Assembly: GCA_947306845.1 (NCBI GenBank)
Contig: CAMZHP010000019.1
Span: forward strand, 1-19,872
Source: an uncultured Prevotellaceae bacterium
Lineage (GTDB): Bacteria > Bacteroidota > Bacteroidia > Bacteroidales > Bacteroidaceae
Direction of reading: 5' to 3'
DNA: 19,872 nucleotides
The notes beneath the pieces were generated by a model. That model saw only the letters and a list, made by a program, of their open reading frames with translations, did no database searches and was not told the DNA's origin. A program made the translations under genes and the position numbers. Positions 1 through 7,776 of this stretch are shown here, one piece after another. Each line of letters begins with the position of its first letter. The stretch's first letter is position 1.

Positions 1-126
1 GAATGTCTACAAATTGGCTTCAATATTATACTAAAATAGAATGATTCTAAATAATTACTATTCTAAGGTTTACTTTATCTAAATGATGTAAATTATAGAA
101 AATAAGTAATTTAGAATAAATACGAA

Positions 127-159
127 AGACTTCATTTGTCGCTTTGATAAATGAAGTCT
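127..159. terminator. Hairpin, possible terminator of an upstream gene
   Basis: A perfect 11-base inverted repeat: AGACTTCATTT (127-137), an 11-base loop, then AAATGAAGTCT (149-159). The plus-strand side is followed by a T-rich stretch (AATTTCTTT) and the minus-strand side by a weaker one, so it could end a plus-strand gene lying left of the window. It might instead be a regulatory structure ahead of dnaA. Confidence 0.45.
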
Positions 160-320
160 AATTTCTTTAAATCGCGAAAACTCAATCACTTGCAAAAATG
201 CAAATGTAAGAAAAAATCCTCTTGTCAACGAAATGATGTAAGTGGCCATTTTATAGTATTTTACAACGTATAGTTAAAATGCAAATAAAACGGGCATTTT
301 TTTTTCAGGAAAAAAATAGC

Positions 321-328
321 GATATTTG
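321..328 (+). promoter_or_regulatory. Possible dnaA promoter, -7 element
   Basis: GATATTTG matches the Bacteroidetes -7 consensus TAnnTTTG with one mismatch and is followed by CA, as is common. It would start transcription about 50 bases before the dnaA start codon. The upstream -33 TTTG element is not clear; only a T-tract lies in that area. Confidence 0.3.
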
Positions 329-384
329 CATTCGATTTCAAGAACACAGGCTAAAGTTGCCTTACAACCTTTTCGAGATTATCA

Positions 385-1797
385 ATGAAACAAAGTCCAT
401 CGCTCCTCTGGGATAAATGCCTCCAAATTATCAAGGCAAATGTCACCGAGCAGCAATACAAAACATGGTTCGAGCCAATCGTATTCGAGTCGTATTTCCC
501 GGCCCGGATGACGGTTTTGGTGCAGGTGCCCAGCCCATTCGTGTATGAGTACCTGGAGGGGAACTTTGTGGACTTGATCAGTAAGGTGCTCAAAAGGGTG
601 TTTGGAAATGCCGTGAAACTGGAGTACCGCATCATCACCGACAAGACCAACAACATGGACATGGTGGTACAGTCGGAGAACACAGAGAATGTGATGGAGA
701 AACCCATGCCAAGGACAAGGGCCAACCAGTCATACTCCGTATTGGATGTGGCGCAGCCTCAGGAAATCGACTCACAGCTCAATCCTCAGCAGACTTTTGA
801 CAACTTCATCGAGGGTGTCAGCAACAAACTTCCCAGAGCGGTGGGTATGACCATCGCTGAGCAGCCGGCAACGACCATGTTCAACCCGATGTTCATCTAT
901 GGCCCGTCAGGTTGCGGAAAGACACACCTCATCAATGCCATTGGTCTTCGCATCAAGAAGAACTACCCACAGAAACGGGTGCTCTATGTCAGCGCCAGAC
1001 TGTTTCAGGTGCAGTACACGAATGCTGTCAGATACAGTACCATCAATGACTTCATCAATTTCTACCAGACCATCGATGTGCTGATTGTCGATGATATCCA
1101 GGAATGGATGACCTCTACAAAGACACAGAACACCTTCTTCCATATCTTTGACCACCTGTTCCGCAACGGGAAGCGTATCATTCTGGCTTGCGACCGCCCG
1201 CCTGTCGACCTGGAGGGTATGAACGACCGCTTGCTCACACGGTTCAGTTGCGGACTTATAGCAGAACTGGAGAAACCAGACACCCAACTCTGTGTGGACA
1301 TCCTCCATGCAAAGATCATGAAGGACGGACTCAATATCCCAGAGGACGTGATTCTCTATATCGCAGAGAATGCCAACGGAAGCGTGCGCGACCTTGAGGG
1401 TGTGGTCAATTCACTCATGGCCTATTCGGTGGTCTATGGCAGGCCCATTGACATGGCGCTCGCCACATCTGTGCTCAAGCGTTCGGTCAAGGTTGACAAC
1501 AAACCGCTCACAGTCGATGAGATTGTCAATACGGTTTGCAACCAATTCAATGTCTCTCCCGAGGAGGTGGGAGGCAAAAGCAGAAAACGAAATTTAGTCG
1601 TCGCAAGACAAGTCTCAATGTATCTCGCCCAAAAACACACGAAGATGCCGGCATCCAGAATCGGACAGCTCATTGCGGGACGCGACCACTCCACTGTGTT
1701 GCACAGTTGTGAGAAAGTGGAGCAACGCATGAAGACCGAGAAGGGTTTTACCGAGCTTATTGAAAAAATCGAGAGATCATTCAGACTTAAAAATTAG
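385..1797 (+). CDS. dnaA: Chromosomal replication initiator protein DnaA
   Basis: DnaA is the AAA+ ATPase that binds the origin and opens it for replication. The 470-residue product has the usual four-part layout and length: an N-terminal interaction domain (about 1-85), a short variable linker (about 86-130), the AAA+ core (about 131-365) and a C-terminal DNA-binding domain (about 375-470). Walker A is GPSGCGKT (173-180), Walker B is VLIVDDIQ (232-239), and the DnaA signature AGRDHSTVLHS sits at 431-441. Sensor 1 reads LACDRPP where many relatives have a TSDR-type sequence, a modest variation. The start fits family N-termini (a Trp about ten residues in, LLWDKCL). It is monocistronic, closed by a hairpin at 1825-1856. 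Identification is firm. Confidence 0.97.
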   Translation: MKQSPSLLWDKCLQIIKANVTEQQYKTWFEPIVFESYFPARMTVLVQVPSPFVYEYLEGNFVDLISKVLKRVFGNAVKLEYRIITDKTNNMDMVVQSENTENVMEKPMPRTRANQSYSVLDVAQPQEIDSQLNPQQTFDNFIEGVSNKLPRAVGMTIAEQPATTMFNPMFIYGPSGCGKTHLINAIGLRIKKNYPQKRVLYVSARLFQVQYTNAVRYSTINDFINFYQTIDVLIVDDIQEWMTSTKTQNTFFHIFDHLFRNGKRIILACDRPPVDLEGMNDRLLTRFSCGLIAELEKPDTQLCVDILHAKIMKDGLNIPEDVILYIAENANGSVRDLEGVVNSLMAYSVVYGRPIDMALATSVLKRSVKVDNKPLTVDEIVNTVCNQFNVSPEEVGGKSRKRNLVVARQVSMYLAQKHTKMPASRIGQLIAGRDHSTVLHSCEKVEQRMKTEKGFTELIEKIERSFRLKN

Positions 1798-1824
1798 GCA
1801 CTTCGTTGTCTTGTAACAACTACA

Positions 1825-1856
1825 AAAAGGGGTATGCAGCCATGCATGCCCCTTTT
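1825..1856 (+). terminator. dnaA transcription terminator
   Basis: A 13-base-pair stem: AAAAGGGGTATGC (1825-1837), loop AGCCAT (1838-1843), GCATGCCCCTTTT (1844-1856). It pairs throughout, with one G-U wobble. It lies 28 bases after the dnaA stop codon, ends in TTTT and is flanked by A's on the 5' side, a typical intrinsic terminator. Confidence 0.85.
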
Positions 1857-1960
1857 ACATGATGGGGCGTGTTGGTGGCCGTTTGGAGTAGAGGACGACC
1901 CCACTCTCGTGGCGGCCCTTTCGCGTGAATACAAAAATTGTTAATAAGAAGTCAATCAGA

Positions 1961-1990
1961 TTTAATTATCAAATAAAATGATTAACTTTA
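1961..1990 (+). promoter_or_regulatory. Possible promoter of the arabinofuranosidase gene
   Basis: TAACTTTA (1983-1990) resembles the -7 consensus TAnnTTTG with one mismatch, and TTTA (1961-1964) stands 18 bases upstream as a weak -33 element. Spacing and both boxes are near, not at, the consensus. The stretch before it (1857-1930) is conspicuously GC-rich and has no recognised content. Confidence 0.3.
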
Positions 1991-2023
1991 CACCACTTAA
2001 GCAAATCAGACATTATTTTCATT

Positions 2024-4471
2024 ATGAACATCAAAACCATTCTTATCACAGCCGGACTGATGGCTCAGCTTGCGGTCTCTGCGCAGGTGAGCATCCACGT
2101 TGATGCCTCGCAGAAAGAACATCAGGTAAGTCCTATGCTCTATGGCATCTTCTTCGAGGACATCAACCATGCCGCTGATGGCGGACTCTATGCCGAACTG
2201 GTGGCGAACCGCTCCTTTGAAGACAGCAAGAACGAAACTCCTTGTTGGAGTACTTTTGCGTCATCAGGTGCAGACATCTCGGCAAAACTCATCTCCAAAG
2301 ACCTGCTCAATGACAAGCAGCATCAGGCACTTCAACTGACTATCAATGCCACTTCATCTGCTCCGGTATGCTTGGTGAATGAGGGCTTCTGGGGCATCAA
2401 TGCTGTGATGGGGCAGACCTACCGTCTGTCATTCTGGGCACGCGCCAAATACAAAGGAAATGTCAAGGTGACCCTTTGCGATGCCACAGGCGCACATATC
2501 TATGCGGAGACAAACGAGCCCTTCTCCTTGACAAAGAAATGGACCAAGTACACGGCATCCTTCGTCGCCAAAGGCAATGACCCCAAGGCTCAACTCGCCT
2601 TCGTCTTCGACGGAAAAGGCAGTATCGACCTCGATGTCGTCTCACTCTTTCCGCCTACCTTCAAAAACAGGGAAAACGGGTGTAGGCCGGATTTGGCAAA
2701 TATGCTGCTGGAACTTCAACCTAAGTTCATGAGATTCCCTGGCGGATGCTTCGTTGAGGGACAGGACTCTCCTGACAACGCCTTCCGATGGGAAAGGACC
2801 ATCGGTCCTATAGAGGAGAGGGAGGGACACCTCAACCGCAACTGGAACTACCGTACGAGTGATGGATTGGGTTTCCATGAGTATCTGCAACTGTCAGAGG
2901 ACCTTGGTGCCAAACCTCTCTTTGTAGTCAATGTAGGCATCTGGCACGGGGGATTCACGCCTGTCGAGGACCTGCAGCCATGGATTGACGAGTGCATGAA
3001 TGCTTTGGAATATGCCAATGGCGATGTCACCACAAAATATGGAGCTTTGCGCGCGAAGAACGGCCATCCGGCTCCTTTCAACATCGAATATCTGGAAATT
3101 GGTAATGAGAACAACCAAGATGACCCACGCCAGCAAAGTGACAGATATTACGAGCGTTACAAGAAATTCAAGGATGCCGTTCTAGCAAAATACCCTCACA
3201 TGCACCTGATTGGAAATGTTGTGGCATGGGGTAATGATGACCCGAAATGGAACAGCAGCGAAAGCGTTGAACTGCTTGATGAGCACTATTATCGCAATCC
3301 GGCATGGTTTACGGACAACTACCGCAAATATGATGGCTATGAACGTGGAAAGTCAAAAATCTACTGCGGTGAGTATGCTGTTACACTGGGATTCGGACGA
3401 CTTGGCTCACTTAGCGCGGCACTCGGCGAGGCGGTATTCATGATGGGTATGGAGCGCAATGGAGATGTTGTAGAGATGGCGAGCTACGCCCCCATTTTCG
3501 TCAATGAGAACAATGTGGCCTGGCAGCCCGACATGATCAGGTTCAACTCTTCTCATGCGATGGGCACACCTTCCTACTATGTGCAGAAATTGATGGCCAA
3601 CCATGTGGGTACCAGGAATGTGGCTACCAAGGTGGACGATTCCTTCGCTTATGGACCCAATGCCATTGTGATAAAGAAAATGACCCCCGAAAAGAGCAAG
3701 GTGGGTTATGCAACATGGGGAACAAAGGCTTCGTATCAGTTCGTGGAACTCTCTGCAAAGGACGGGACAGAAAAGTCGGACAAGTCAGAGACACTCAAGG
3801 GAACCTGGAATGTCAGCAATGGCGTGGTCACTCAGACATCCATGGAAGAGGGCTGTGTCTTCGTCGATGAACACATGGTGATGTCAGACAATTACCATTT
3901 GAAGGTAAAAGCAAGAAAAGATGGCGGAAATGAAGGATTTATCGTGGTGTTCAATTACCAGGATCCCGAAAATTACTGCTGGTTCAATCTCGGCGGTTGG
4001 GGTAATACGCAGCATGGACTTGAGCAGGTGGTGAACGGTAACAAGATGCAGACCGCTACAAAACGGGGTAGGGTAGAACGTGGCAAATGGTACGATGTTG
4101 ATATAGAGGTCAAAGGAAACCAAGTGCGCTGCCTTCTGGACGGAGAACTGATATTTGATGCTCAGTTGAAGTCAAACGTCAATCCTCCGGGTATCTTTGC
4201 CAATGCCCAGATGGATGAAGCATCAGAAGAGATGATTCTCAAGGTGGTCAATACAGGACAGGAGAACACCACAGCCAATATCGGCATCGAGGGCTTCCGT
4301 CCCACTTGTGGCAGAATCATCCGTCTCGCTTCTGGTAGTGGGGATGATGAGAATACGCTTGGTCAGCCTACCAATGTATATCCTACCGAAACGGTTTTGC
4401 CGGTGGAAGAAAATGGTTTCCAAACAGTCATCCCAGCCTATTCTCTCAATATTTTCAGGCTGAAGAAGTAG
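2024..4471 (+). CDS. Secreted GH51 alpha-L-arabinofuranosidase
   Basis: The family removes alpha-linked L-arabinofuranose side chains from arabinoxylan, arabinan and related plant polymers by a retaining mechanism. The 815-residue product starts with a signal peptide (1-20, cleavage near VSAQ). A carbohydrate-binding-like segment (about 60-210) interrupts the start of the catalytic barrel (about 30-500). The acid/base is probably E362 in EIGNEN and the nucleophile E450 in YCGEYA. The C-terminal beta-sandwich typical of GH51 resumes near 735-815 and is interrupted at about 580-735 by a sequence resembling a laminin-G or DUF1080-type jelly-roll, probably a second carbohydrate-binding module. 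It stands alone between two hairpins with no transporter beside it. The enzyme class is solid; the exact substrate cannot be read from sequence. Confidence 0.93.
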   Translation: MNIKTILITAGLMAQLAVSAQVSIHVDASQKEHQVSPMLYGIFFEDINHAADGGLYAELVANRSFEDSKNETPCWSTFASSGADISAKLISKDLLNDKQHQALQLTINATSSAPVCLVNEGFWGINAVMGQTYRLSFWARAKYKGNVKVTLCDATGAHIYAETNEPFSLTKKWTKYTASFVAKGNDPKAQLAFVFDGKGSIDLDVVSLFPPTFKNRENGCRPDLANMLLELQPKFMRFPGGCFVEGQDSPDNAFRWERTIGPIEEREGHLNRNWNYRTSDGLGFHEYLQLSEDLGAKPLFVVNVGIWHGGFTPVEDLQPWIDECMNALEYANGDVTTKYGALRAKNGHPAPFNIEYLEIGNENNQDDPRQQSDRYYERYKKFKDAVLAKYPHMHLIGNVVAWGNDDPKWNSSESVELLDEHYYRNPAWFTDNYRKYDGYERGKSKIYCGEYAVTLGFGRLGSLSAALGEAVFMMGMERNGDVVEMASYAPIFVNENNVAWQPDMIRFNSSHAMGTPSYYVQKLMANHVGTRNVATKVDDSFAYGPNAIVIKKMTPEKSKVGYATWGTKASYQFVELSAKDGTEKSDKSETLKGTWNVSNGVVTQTSMEEGCVFVDEHMVMSDNYHLKVKARKDGGNEGFIVVFNYQDPENYCWFNLGGWGNTQHGLEQVVNGNKMQTATKRGRVERGKWYDVDIEVKGNQVRCLLDGELIFDAQLKSNVNPPGIFANAQMDEASEEMILKVVNTGQENTTANIGIEGFRPTCGRIIRLASGSGDDENTLGQPTNVYPTETVLPVEENGFQTVIPAYSLNIFRLKK

Positions 4472-4480
4472 TTATAAAAA

Positions 4481-4512
4481 ACATGCACCTAGTCTCACGA
4501 CTGGGTGCATGT
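4481..4512 (-). terminator. Hairpin terminator, best on the minus strand
   Basis: A 14-base-pair stem with a 4-base loop (4481-4494, loop 4495-4498, 4499-4512) and one G-U wobble. Read on the minus strand it is followed by TTTTTTATA, a good intrinsic terminator. Read on the plus strand, 9 bases after the arabinofuranosidase stop codon, it has only ATATAAC as a tail. It probably serves both directions. Confidence 0.8.
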
Positions 4513-4536
4513 ATATAACTTACTAAATAAATTAAC

Positions 4537-4659
4537 TCAAAGATATCGACTCTCACGAGTGGACCATCCCACAGATGTGAGATGTTTTTTAGCGAAAATT
4601 ATTATTGTCTTTGTTTTATCTTTGCTATCTGAATAATAAGGCTTCGCGCCTCTCAGCAT
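4537..4659 (-). CDS. Possible 40-residue small protein
   Basis: An ATG (4657-4659) opens a 40-codon frame ending in TGA (4537-4539). It starts only a few bases after the predicted transcription start and ends before the hairpin at 4481-4512. The product is polar and basic (MLRGAKPYYSDSKDK at the start, STRESRYL at the end), with no signal peptide or membrane segment. There is no clear ribosome binding site, and a frame of this length can occur by chance. No family was recognised; it is listed because its promoter and terminator frame it exactly. Confidence 0.22.
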   Translation of the reverse strand: MLRGAKPYYSDSKDKTKTIIIFAKKHLTSVGWSTRESRYL

Positions 4660-4670
4660 TTATGATGGTG

Positions 4671-4702
4671 CAAAGATACGCTTTTGGAGTGGCTTGCGCA
4701 AA
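4671..4702 (-). promoter_or_regulatory. Bacteroidetes-type promoter for an unannotated transcript
   Basis: Read on the minus strand, TTTG (4702-4699), 20 bases, then TATCTTTG (4678-4671) followed by CACC. Both boxes match the Bacteroidetes consensus and the spacing is within the usual 19-21. It lies 36 bases past the pnuT stop codon and points away from it, toward no known gene. Confidence 0.6.
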
Positions 4703-4737
4703 CGAATCTATCAATTTGTTACCCAAAAAGACAAAAA

Positions 4738-5346
4738 TTAACAATGTGTGCGCAAACAGCTCTCTTGCATCATCTTTTTCCACTTTCTGTATCCGAATAT
4801 GGCAATGACTACATAGAGGGCATACAGGCTTCCCTTGAAAGGAATATCCTTGTAGTAATACAGGAAGCAGGTGACCACATCGACCACTATCCAAATCAGC
4901 CATTGCTCAAGATATTTCCTTGCCAAAGCCCATATTCCGACAAAAGACAGGGCGGTGGTGAATGAATCGGCGACGGGCACACTCGAGTCGGTAAATGTGG
5001 AGAGGAACCAATAGAGTGTCCCCCATGCTGTCAATGTGATGAGAAGCCAAATCAATGCCAATCTTGCAGGAAAATGAGTGATGGGTCTTTCTTTGGGGGA
5101 TTTTCCGTCGTTTCTGGGAGATCTGACCCAGTGAAAGAATCCATACACTGTCATGGCTAGATAATAGAATTCCATGCCGCAGTCGGCGTACAGACCTTTC
5201 TGGTAATAGAGTATGATGCCCAGACTTTGCATCGCGAAACCTACTGCCCACAGCCAGATGCTGGCATGATACTCGAGCAGGATGTAGGCCAGTCCGAGTA
5301 CCGTAGTCAGCATATCCAGCCAATGGGCTTGCAGAAAATCAAGCAT
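4738..5346 (-). CDS. pnuT: PnuC-family permease, predicted thiamine transporter PnuT
   Basis: PnuC-family proteins are inner-membrane facilitators for a vitamin that is then trapped by phosphorylation; PnuC carries nicotinamide riboside and PnuT carries thiamine. The 202-residue product is the usual length, with about seven hydrophobic segments (roughly 10-28, 30-48, 57-73, 95-115, 128-145, 147-165, 171-188). The family signature WxxWxxx(N/D) appears as W149, W152, D156, followed by the typical FLYYYKDIPF-like turn. The thiamine assignment comes from context: the gene starts 5 bases after the receptor's stop codon, in one operon under a TPP riboswitch. In characterised Bacteroides operons a thiamine pyrophosphokinase (tnr3) follows pnuT; none is here. 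Confidence 0.88.
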   Translation of the reverse strand: MLDFLQAHWLDMLTTVLGLAYILLEYHASIWLWAVGFAMQSLGIILYYQKGLYADCGMEFYYLAMTVYGFFHWVRSPRNDGKSPKERPITHFPARLALIWLLITLTAWGTLYWFLSTFTDSSVPVADSFTTALSFVGIWALARKYLEQWLIWIVVDVVTCFLYYYKDIPFKGSLYALYVVIAIFGYRKWKKMMQESCLRTHC

Positions 5347-5351
5347 GATGC

Positions 5352-7730
5352 TTAGAATTTTAATGTCACATTGCCCATGGCTGTGAAACCTGCCATGGGG
5401 ATGAATCCTATCTGATAGTAACGGTTGTCATTGGGGTGACCGTAACTGTCGCAGATGGCAGAGTAAACCCAACCGCTGCTTGCATATCTGCGGTTGAATA
5501 TGTTGTGGAAGTTCATGCCTACGGTCACCTCCTTCATGCCAAGAGCCTTGCTCACCTTGGTTGTATAGCTGAGGTTGACATTGGATGTGCTGTAGCATGG
5601 CAGTGAGCGATTGCTGTTCTCCGTGTTATCCAGATACTGTTGGCTCACATAGTTGGTGTGCCAAATAGCCTGCCACCCATTGTGATGCAGACGCACAAAA
5701 CCGTTGAGGATGGCGGAGGGGGAGAAGGCGAGCGTCGAGTTGTCATAGTGGATGGTTTGGCTACCATTGTCCCAGTCTTCCACCACTTCGTCGAAGTCCT
5801 TGATTTTGTTTTTGCTAAGAGCGGCATTGCCTTCGATGGTGAGCCAAGAGGTGAGGTCGACACCTGCGGTGAGTTCCACTCCCATGCGGTAGGAGTCCTT
5901 GATGTTGGTGGTCAGAGCCTCTCCGATGTCACTCACCTCACCAGTCTGCACAAACTGGTTGGTGTAGTCCATGTAATAGAGGTTGACACCAGCGCGCCAG
6001 TGTGGTCCACTATAGTTGTAACCTGCCTCAAAATCAAGCAGTTTCTCTGCCTTTGGAGCAGGGTAACTTCCGTTGTCGGTGAAGTTGTTGCGCTCAGGCT
6101 CCCTGTTGCTTGTTGCGGCTGAGATGTAGGCGCGATGATGGTCGGTATGGTAGCTCACTCCGCCCTTGAGGTTGACAAAATCATATTTCTTGTCGATGTC
6201 AATGCGCTGGTTGGTGAAGGTTCCGTCCTCATTCTCATAAAACTTGTCGTTGATGCCGTCGGTGGTATAGTTCACATGGCGGTATTGCGCATCGCCAAAC
6301 ACACTCAGGTTGGAAGTGAGATAATAGGCGGCTTTCACATATCCGCTGTAGTCATCTTTGTTGGCATCGGAGTCATAATACTTGTAGTCTTTGCCTGAGA
6401 GCAGTTGCTTGCTCAGTTCGGGATGGGCGATATAAGTGAGGTAGCCGAAGTGGTTGCCACTGAAGCGCTGCAGGGAGACACCGCTCATGATGTCCCATCT
6501 TTCTGCCTTGTAGTTACCGTTCCACACAAGGCCGTAAGTGTCTTGACTGAGACCTTTTTTACGGACAAAATCGGTGCGCTTCACTGTTTTCCCGTCGCTG
6601 GTGGTGAAGTTGGCGAGGCCGAATTTCTTCAGTTTGTTATTGTACCTGAATTCATTGTAATATCCGTATCCATGAGTGTAGTGGATAGATGCAGTCATGT
6701 TCAAATGGGCATTGGCATCCCATGTGAAGGAGAGTATGTTGTGGCTCTGCCAGAAATTGTCCGTGGCACGTCGCCACATTTTGCCATCGCTGGTGGCATA
6801 ACGCTGTGTGATATAGTTGCCTTTCGCATCCTTTGCAAAATTGCCGTCGGCATCGTATGCCAGTGTCTCGTAAAGGGTGTTGTATTTTCCAAGTCCAGCA
6901 TTGTAGAGGTCTTTGTAGCTATAGATGCCGGTATGTGCGCCGTAGGTTCCATCCATAAGCGAGAGGTCGTTGTCGCCGGCAGTCACACCGTTCCATGCCT
7001 GCCCTGTTTTCTCGAAGTTGCCGAAATTTTTGTATCTGATGATGAACTTGTCGGTCAGGTATCTGATGCTGCCATAGTAACTGCCTGAGCGACCGCTTGT
7101 TCCATGGATGAATCCGTCGGTGTTGGTCTCATGGTAGGCTCCGTCGAAGACAACATGGTTCCAGAGCAGTCCGGTGTTGAATGCCCCTCCGATATTGTAT
7201 GTGTTGTACGACCCGTAGCTTGCGCTGAGTTCTGCGGAGGGAATGTCTGAGGCTGCCTTTGATGAGAGTGAGATGCTTCCGCCGAAAGCTCCGTCACCGT
7301 TGGTAGAAGCTCCCACACCTCGCTGTATCTGCACGCTTCCGAGCAGAGAGGCATAACTGTTCATGTTGGCCCAAAATACACATTGGTCCTCGGGGGAGTT
7401 GAGAGGAACACCGTCGAGAGTGACGTTGATGCGTGAGTCACCTGCACCTCGTATGCGCATGTAGGTGGTGCCGGTGCCGAGTCCGTTCTCGCTCCATGCC
7501 AGCACTCCCGGTGTCTGTGAGAAAAGGAAGGGCAGTTCCTGCCCTGTCTTGGAGAATTCTTGCAATTCAGCCTTCTTGATGTGGGCCACGGCGTAGGGCG
7601 CGTCTTTTTGTGCGCGCACGCCTTTTACCACAACCTCATGCAGTTGTTCCAACCGAAGAGAGTCAACGTCCTGCGCCATGACTCCCATGATGGAGAGACT
7701 GGCAACAGTTGTTAAAAACAATTTTTTCAT
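5352..7730 (-). CDS. TonB-dependent outer-membrane receptor, predicted thiamine uptake
   Basis: Such receptors import scarce ligands across the outer membrane using TonB energy. The 792-residue product has a signal peptide (1-20, ending VMAQ), a TonB-box-like LHEVVVKG (30-37), a plug domain (about 42-158, with MRIRGAGDSRINVTLDGVP at 91-109) and a beta-barrel running to a C-terminal phenylalanine, as expected for an outer-membrane barrel. It lacks the N-terminal carboxypeptidase-like extension of SusC proteins, so it is a small-ligand receptor. The TPP riboswitch upstream and pnuT directly downstream point to thiamine, as for OMthi of Bacteroides thetaiotaomicron. The ATG at 7730-7728 is preceded by AAGG at a 5-base distance, which the riboswitch appears to control. 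Confidence 0.92.
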   Translation of the reverse strand: MKKLFLTTVASLSIMGVMAQDVDSLRLEQLHEVVVKGVRAQKDAPYAVAHIKKAELQEFSKTGQELPFLFSQTPGVLAWSENGLGTGTTYMRIRGAGDSRINVTLDGVPLNSPEDQCVFWANMNSYASLLGSVQIQRGVGASTNGDGAFGGSISLSSKAASDIPSAELSASYGSYNTYNIGGAFNTGLLWNHVVFDGAYHETNTDGFIHGTSGRSGSYYGSIRYLTDKFIIRYKNFGNFEKTGQAWNGVTAGDNDLSLMDGTYGAHTGIYSYKDLYNAGLGKYNTLYETLAYDADGNFAKDAKGNYITQRYATSDGKMWRRATDNFWQSHNILSFTWDANAHLNMTASIHYTHGYGYYNEFRYNNKLKKFGLANFTTSDGKTVKRTDFVRKKGLSQDTYGLVWNGNYKAERWDIMSGVSLQRFSGNHFGYLTYIAHPELSKQLLSGKDYKYYDSDANKDDYSGYVKAAYYLTSNLSVFGDAQYRHVNYTTDGINDKFYENEDGTFTNQRIDIDKKYDFVNLKGGVSYHTDHHRAYISAATSNREPERNNFTDNGSYPAPKAEKLLDFEAGYNYSGPHWRAGVNLYYMDYTNQFVQTGEVSDIGEALTTNIKDSYRMGVELTAGVDLTSWLTIEGNAALSKNKIKDFDEVVEDWDNGSQTIHYDNSTLAFSPSAILNGFVRLHHNGWQAIWHTNYVSQQYLDNTENSNRSLPCYSTSNVNLSYTTKVSKALGMKEVTVGMNFHNIFNRRYASSGWVYSAICDSYGHPNDNRYYQIGFIPMAGFTAMGNVTLKF

Positions 7731-7735
7731 GAATA

Positions 7736-7760
7736 CCTTATTATGATATATACAATAAGG
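7736..7760 (-). promoter_or_regulatory. Shine-Dalgarno-sequestering hairpin (riboswitch expression platform)
   Basis: Perfect 7-base inverted repeat CCTTATT (7736-7742) / AATAAGG (7754-7760) with an 11-base loop. In the minus-strand RNA the second arm, AAUAAGG, contains the Shine-Dalgarno-like AAGG 5 bases before the receptor's AUG. The first arm belongs to a CCCCCUUAUU run, which could alternatively pair with AAGGGG at the 5' edge of the TPP aptamer (7840-7845). There is no T-tract, so control is probably translational. Confidence 0.6.
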
Positions 7761-7776
7761 GGGAAGGAAAGATGAA

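Larger units (their letters stand above)
1..384. other. AT-rich non-coding region upstream of dnaA
   Basis: No convincing reading frame is visible. The region is very AT-rich. Its first 120 bases carry four copies of the hexamer TAGAAT or its complement ATTCTA (37-42, 44-49, 60-65, 112-117), the first two forming a perfect inverted repeat about one central base. A hairpin lies at 127-159 and a possible dnaA promoter near 321. An AT-rich stretch beside dnaA would suit an origin, but no match to the usual DnaA box (TTATCCACA or its complement) was found, so no origin is called. Confidence 0.6.
4475..4665 (-). ncRNA. Candidate small RNA or leaderless small mRNA
   Basis: The minus strand has a full promoter (4671-4702), then about 190 bases, then a hairpin with six T's (4481-4512 plus tail). 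No known gene lies between, and the next gene on that strand beyond the hairpin is absent because the arabinofuranosidase runs the other way. Within the transcript, TCTCAC and GTGAGA pair around an inner GTGG/CCAC stem (4544-4573 area), a plausible folded domain. It could be a regulatory RNA, or the mRNA of the 40-codon ORF at 4537-4659, or only the 3' untranslated part of the pnuT operon. No known RNA family was recognised. Confidence 0.4.

Noticed and set aside
37..117. Four TAGAAT/ATTCTA hexamers as regulator sites
   Set aside because: Irregular spacing, and such AT-rich hexamers are expected often in a stretch of this composition.
1..384. Replication origin next to dnaA
   Set aside because: AT-rich and adjacent to dnaA, but no TTATCCACA-type DnaA box was found on either strand, here or in 1798-2023.
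1857..1930. GC-rich patch between dnaA and the arabinofuranosidase gene
   Set aside because: Distinct in base composition, but no reading frame of useful length, convincing stem or known RNA was seen.
6405..7088. 227-codon plus-strand reading frame
   Set aside because: Antisense to the thiamine receptor; a by-product of the codon use of the real gene.
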